Of a stretch of DNA of 64,000 nt, positions 61,001-64,000 are shown in pieces. The notes under the pieces were generated by a model. The model searched no databases, was not told the origin of the DNA, and worked only from the letters and a program-made list of their open reading frames with translations. Numbering within the stretch: the first letter of the stretch is position 1; each line of letters starts with the position of its first letter. The position numbers and the translations under genes are program-made. Origin of the DNA: Trematomus loennbergii (lineage: Eukaryota > Chordata > Actinopteri > Perciformes > Nototheniidae); assembly GCA_012861695.1 (NCBI GenBank), contig JAAOOA010000002.1:22939303-23003302 (forward strand). Direction: 5' to 3'.

Positions 61001-61714
61001 GGAATAGCTACTGGCACACTGTTAATGTTTGTGTGAGTGTGTGTGTTTGAATGTCCATCCGTGCGTGCAAGTGTAAGTTGGCACAGTTAGTTTACTCTAA
61101 AAGTGAGATGTACATGTCTTGCAGTAGTCCTTTTACTGGGATAAACTGCTCTTAGCTACAGAGCATTCATAGAAAAAATAACTTAATTTTTTCTGTTTAA
61201 GGCTTTACAAAGCTCTCATTTTCACAGCAAGTTAACCAGGTTTGTCCTCTGTGAAGAGAACGTTTTAGGCTTGCTGGGTTACTGCTACAGTGACTGAGAA
61301 TGTTCACTGTAAATGGCATCCTTTCAGTGTCTGAATAGGCTTTTGTGCACCTCTTAAATAACCTTGCCTACCAAAGGTAACCACCAATGAAACAGCTCCC
61401 CACCTCTCTCCTGTTTTAACAGGTCTTAGTATGACCCACTAGTAAGCTTGCATGAATACAGACTTGTGTTTGGCTTACAGCCAGTGGTAGTTTGTCTGCA
61501 AATGGACTAAATCCCGGGTGTCAAGGAGCAATGCTTAGGAATCTGTACTTGTGTGGATTATTTATAGCCATGCTGACATTAATGGCGCGTTTCCACGACA
61601 CGGCCTCGCTCGGTATTGCTAGGCCTCGTTAGGACTGGCTCACTTTATGGCGCATTTCCATTACAGTTTAGGAACTGGGGTAGTATCTATAGTAACGCAG
61701 TGTAGGCGGAGCCG

Positions 61715-61722
61715 TGACGTCA
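61715..61722. promoter_or_regulatory. Perfect cAMP-response element TGACGTCA (left copy)
   Basis: Full palindromic CRE inside the foldback element, about 135 bp from its left end. Whether CREB binds it here is unknown. Confidence 0.5.
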
Positions 61723-62284
61723 TCTTCAATGAGAACCCAGAAAAACAACACAGCCGTTAGCTGTTAGCACTCAGAGCTCACAGCTCCTCATATATGTTCA
61801 GAAACTAGACAAAAGTGAAACAAGTACAAACCACAGACTGTCTGTGTCATGGCGAATACAGTCGCTGGTTTATTTATGTCTGTATAGGCCGTTGTTGTGA
61901 GTGTGGACGGTCGGAGCATATACTGCGTTAGCTTAGCCAATCTCCATTTAGAAAACACGCATTTTAAAAGGTTTTTCGCCTGCCGTCTGTCTGCAGACTT
62001 GACAAAGCATTAATTCATGGTTTTTACTAACCGGTATCAGTATGTTGTTAGTTCGGCATCATTTTGAAACGTGTATTACAATTAAATCACGGTCAAATAT
62101 GTCCATCTTGTTGTAGTTGTAGCCCCCTTGCCAGCGATGCTCTCTCTAGTTTAGCATACTCAGCCCGACTCAGCCTCGTTGTCTCTGGCCCTAGACCCAC
62201 GATTTTATGAGGCCAGAAAAACTGTGAATTAGGACCCGCCGGCCGGTACTAGGCCAAGTGGAAACGCAACCAAAGACGGGCCGC

Positions 62285-62292
62285 TGACGTCA
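62285..62292. promoter_or_regulatory. Perfect cAMP-response element TGACGTCA (right copy)
   Basis: Second full CRE, about 45 bp from the right end of the same element; it may be the mirror partner of the left copy. Confidence 0.5.
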
Positions 62293-63376
62293 CAGCCCTC
62301 TTAAACCGTGCTCCGCGCTGTAGTGGAAACGCGCCATTACACTGCTTTGGTTGGTAGAAAACTCAAGGCTTTGCTGTCCTTTTTGATTATGGCATTACCC
62401 GCGTTTTTCAGGATGGGGAAATGTCACGCCTTTTAATTCTTAATGTCCGCACCTGGTGATTTTCTCTAAATGTTGGTCTGCAAACCTTACAAACAACAAA
62501 CAAACCATTTTATGTTGGCCTGGTATAGGCTTCACTTCTTAAAGGAGTAGTTACATTTTAGTGGCCTTACTCATTTTCAAGCACTAGCAGGCCAACGTGT
62601 ATTTTCCTATTCAGACGTGTCACCAACATTTTATTGTCTCCTGTTTTGTAATATGAGACTTTTGAGCAACAATTGATAGATTCTTTATGTATACCCATAC
62701 TAGAGATGAAGCAGGCTCTGGATACCATATGTTACCCCTACTGATATCCCACAGGAGCTTCACACTTGCCTCTCATATGTGTCATATCTTCTGTCAGTCA
62801 AACGGTACCAGTATATTCCCCCATCAGCAGTTTGCATTATTCCCTGACTTACTTGGCAGATTTTTAAAGAGCCACCTGTTGTCAGTTCCATACTCATTCT
62901 TTCTTGGTGTTAAAATGCTTCCTGCCATCACATCACAACTGGTTAGAACCCTTTTTTTTTATCACATCACTGCACAAATCACTCTTGCTGCGTTTTCTTT
63001 TAAATGTGTCTGCACAAGTGAGTCAGTGTGTGCATGTGCCAGTGCTGGTTTCAGGCAGGCAGAAGTGAGGCCAGTCTTGTCCAAACAAACAGTTGAATCC
63101 AGCAGCTTCTGTCTGGATGGAGATGTGGAGATGATGTCATTGTTATTACTCTTTTTGCTTTTAGAAGCCATGCTGATTATTATCTCGGCAGCACCTAAAC
63201 CGCTAAGATATCAACACTGGTTTGTTGTCACCATTTAAAGTCTACGGTTACACTTCATTTCTAACAAATGGCTAGAGACAGAAATATTATATTTTGACTT
63301 TTATTCAGTAGGCTACTACCCGTATAATTAAATGAGTAGTTTGAGTATCCAAAGTGATATATGGGATGATCGAAAC

Positions 63377-64000
63377 TAGGGATGTCCCGATCAGCTTTTT
63401 TTGCTCCCGATCCGATTCCGATCATTTGATTTTGACAATCTGCCGATACCGATTTTCCCCGATCCGATCTTTATGCAATGCATTAAGAGAAAAAAAAGGT
63501 AACAGATAACGGCTGGTCATCCAACGCGATGAATTCAGCTATCTTGGCTGTTATTTTTTTTGCCTTTTCACTGTTCTGGGGCAGTTTCTCTTTTCTTTTA
63601 AAAGTCTCTGAAAGTGTCGGTTGTTTCAGTGCCGTTACCTGAGTGGCCGCTGTGTACTCGTCGTGTTGTTGTTGGTGTTTGTTTCTCAGGTGGCATATTA
63701 GATTGGTCGTGTTGAACGTAGCTCTGTTCTTTCCACCACGCGGAACCTCCGCCTTGCAAACATTGCATCTGGCTGTTACACTGCCTTCGCTTTCAATTTT
63801 ATAATACTTCCAAACTCATAACATTTTCTCTGTCCCGACTCCCGAGTCACCAGCTGAACGTAGCCTCTTGTTAGCTTACTGCTACTATTAGACACTGCGC
63901 CCTGCCCACTCTGTTGCCAGATTTGAGAGAAATAAGCAACCAGGTCTATGAAAACAAGCCCAAAAGAAGCAAACACATACATGATGTTGTGTAATTTTAA
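63377..64000 (-). mobile_element. Internally deleted hAT (ZBED-type) transposon, partial
   Basis: The left terminus TAGGGATGTCCCGATCA begins at 63377 and is followed by subterminal CGATCCGAT repeats. On the minus strand the frame 63422-63815 encodes a BED zinc finger: C-x2-C at 63756-63767 ('RCNVCKAEVPRGGKN') and the H-x4-H pair ending at 63675 ('CHLRNKH'), then 'ITAKIAEFIALDDQPL', the conserved linker that precedes the transposase core. The frame then runs straight into terminal DNA and stops, so the catalytic RNase-H-like core is deleted. A TGA at 63816-63818 precedes the finger. The other end lies beyond the window. Confidence 0.85.

Larger units (their letters stand above)
61579..62339. 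mobile_element. Foldback-like DNA element with nested GGCGCGTTTCCA repeats
   Basis: Outer termini TGGCGCGTTTCCAC at 61583-61596 and its inverted copy ending near 62336; an inner pair is formed by TGGCGCATTTCCATTACAG (from about 61,649) and an inverted GCGTTTCCACTTGG-like copy near 62,256-62,267. Direct TTA trinucleotides flank it (61579-61581, 62337-62339), as for PIF/Harbinger targets, though one end has an extra A. Two perfect TGACGTCA octamers lie inside. No transposase frame. Confidence 0.75.

Noticed and set aside
62687..63238. 183-codon open frame on the plus strand
   Set aside because: No recognisable domain, no flanking splice signals that make sense, and composition like the surrounding non-coding DNA; probably chance.

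Overview
The window is nuclear DNA of a teleost fish, probably a percomorph. Evidence: genes split into short exons with GT/AG introns, very long (CA/GT)n arrays, L2-type LINEs, hAT and other DNA transposons, and vertebrate gene families including neurogranin, HEPACAM, PDE9A and OAF. Nothing in it looks bacterial or organellar; there are no operons, CRISPR arrays or convincing RNA genes.

Layout. 1-1297: 5'-truncated L2 LINE (minus strand) carrying a nested hAT element. 1417-5025 (minus): eleven 5' exons of a secreted, cysteine-rich protein built of GCC2/GCC3-like repeats; the gene continues past the left edge. 5888-8630 (plus): a single-Ig inhibitory-type receptor (signal peptide, V-type Ig domain, TM helix, two ITIM-like tyrosine motifs), head-to-head with the previous gene. 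9273-12451 (plus): spa17, with the RIIa docking domain and a very large Glu/Ser-rich exon. 14619-17638 (plus): nrgn, encoding the calmodulin-binding IQ peptide. 21856-28091 (plus): hepacam. 31845-42016 (plus): pde9a, complete, 18 coding exons summing to 514 codons plus stop, with a non-autonomous LTR element in intron 3. 42400-53400: gene-poor, holding an L2 3' end and two large GT arrays. 53430-53729 (plus): first coding exon of oaf; the rest lies beyond the right edge. 57179-64000: three DNA-transposon derivatives in what is probably oaf intron 1.

How genes relate. SPA17, NRGN and HEPACAM lie in one human region (11q24), so the middle of the window is an old linkage group; PDE9A is elsewhere in human (21q22), which implies a rearrangement. 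spa17 lacks a visible IQ exon of its own, but its last recognisable exon ends in phase 0 and the nrgn IQ exon begins in phase 0. A spa17-nrgn spliced product would recreate the RIIa...IQ order of mammalian SP17; this is the most interesting biological hypothesis here.

Technical caution. Five single-base frame breaks occur in three otherwise well-conserved genes (Ig receptor, spa17 twice, hepacam twice), most in short homopolymers. Adding or removing exactly those bases makes the CDS lengths divisible by three, so they look like uncorrected sequencing errors rather than pseudogenes. I did not find a convincing new biological system.
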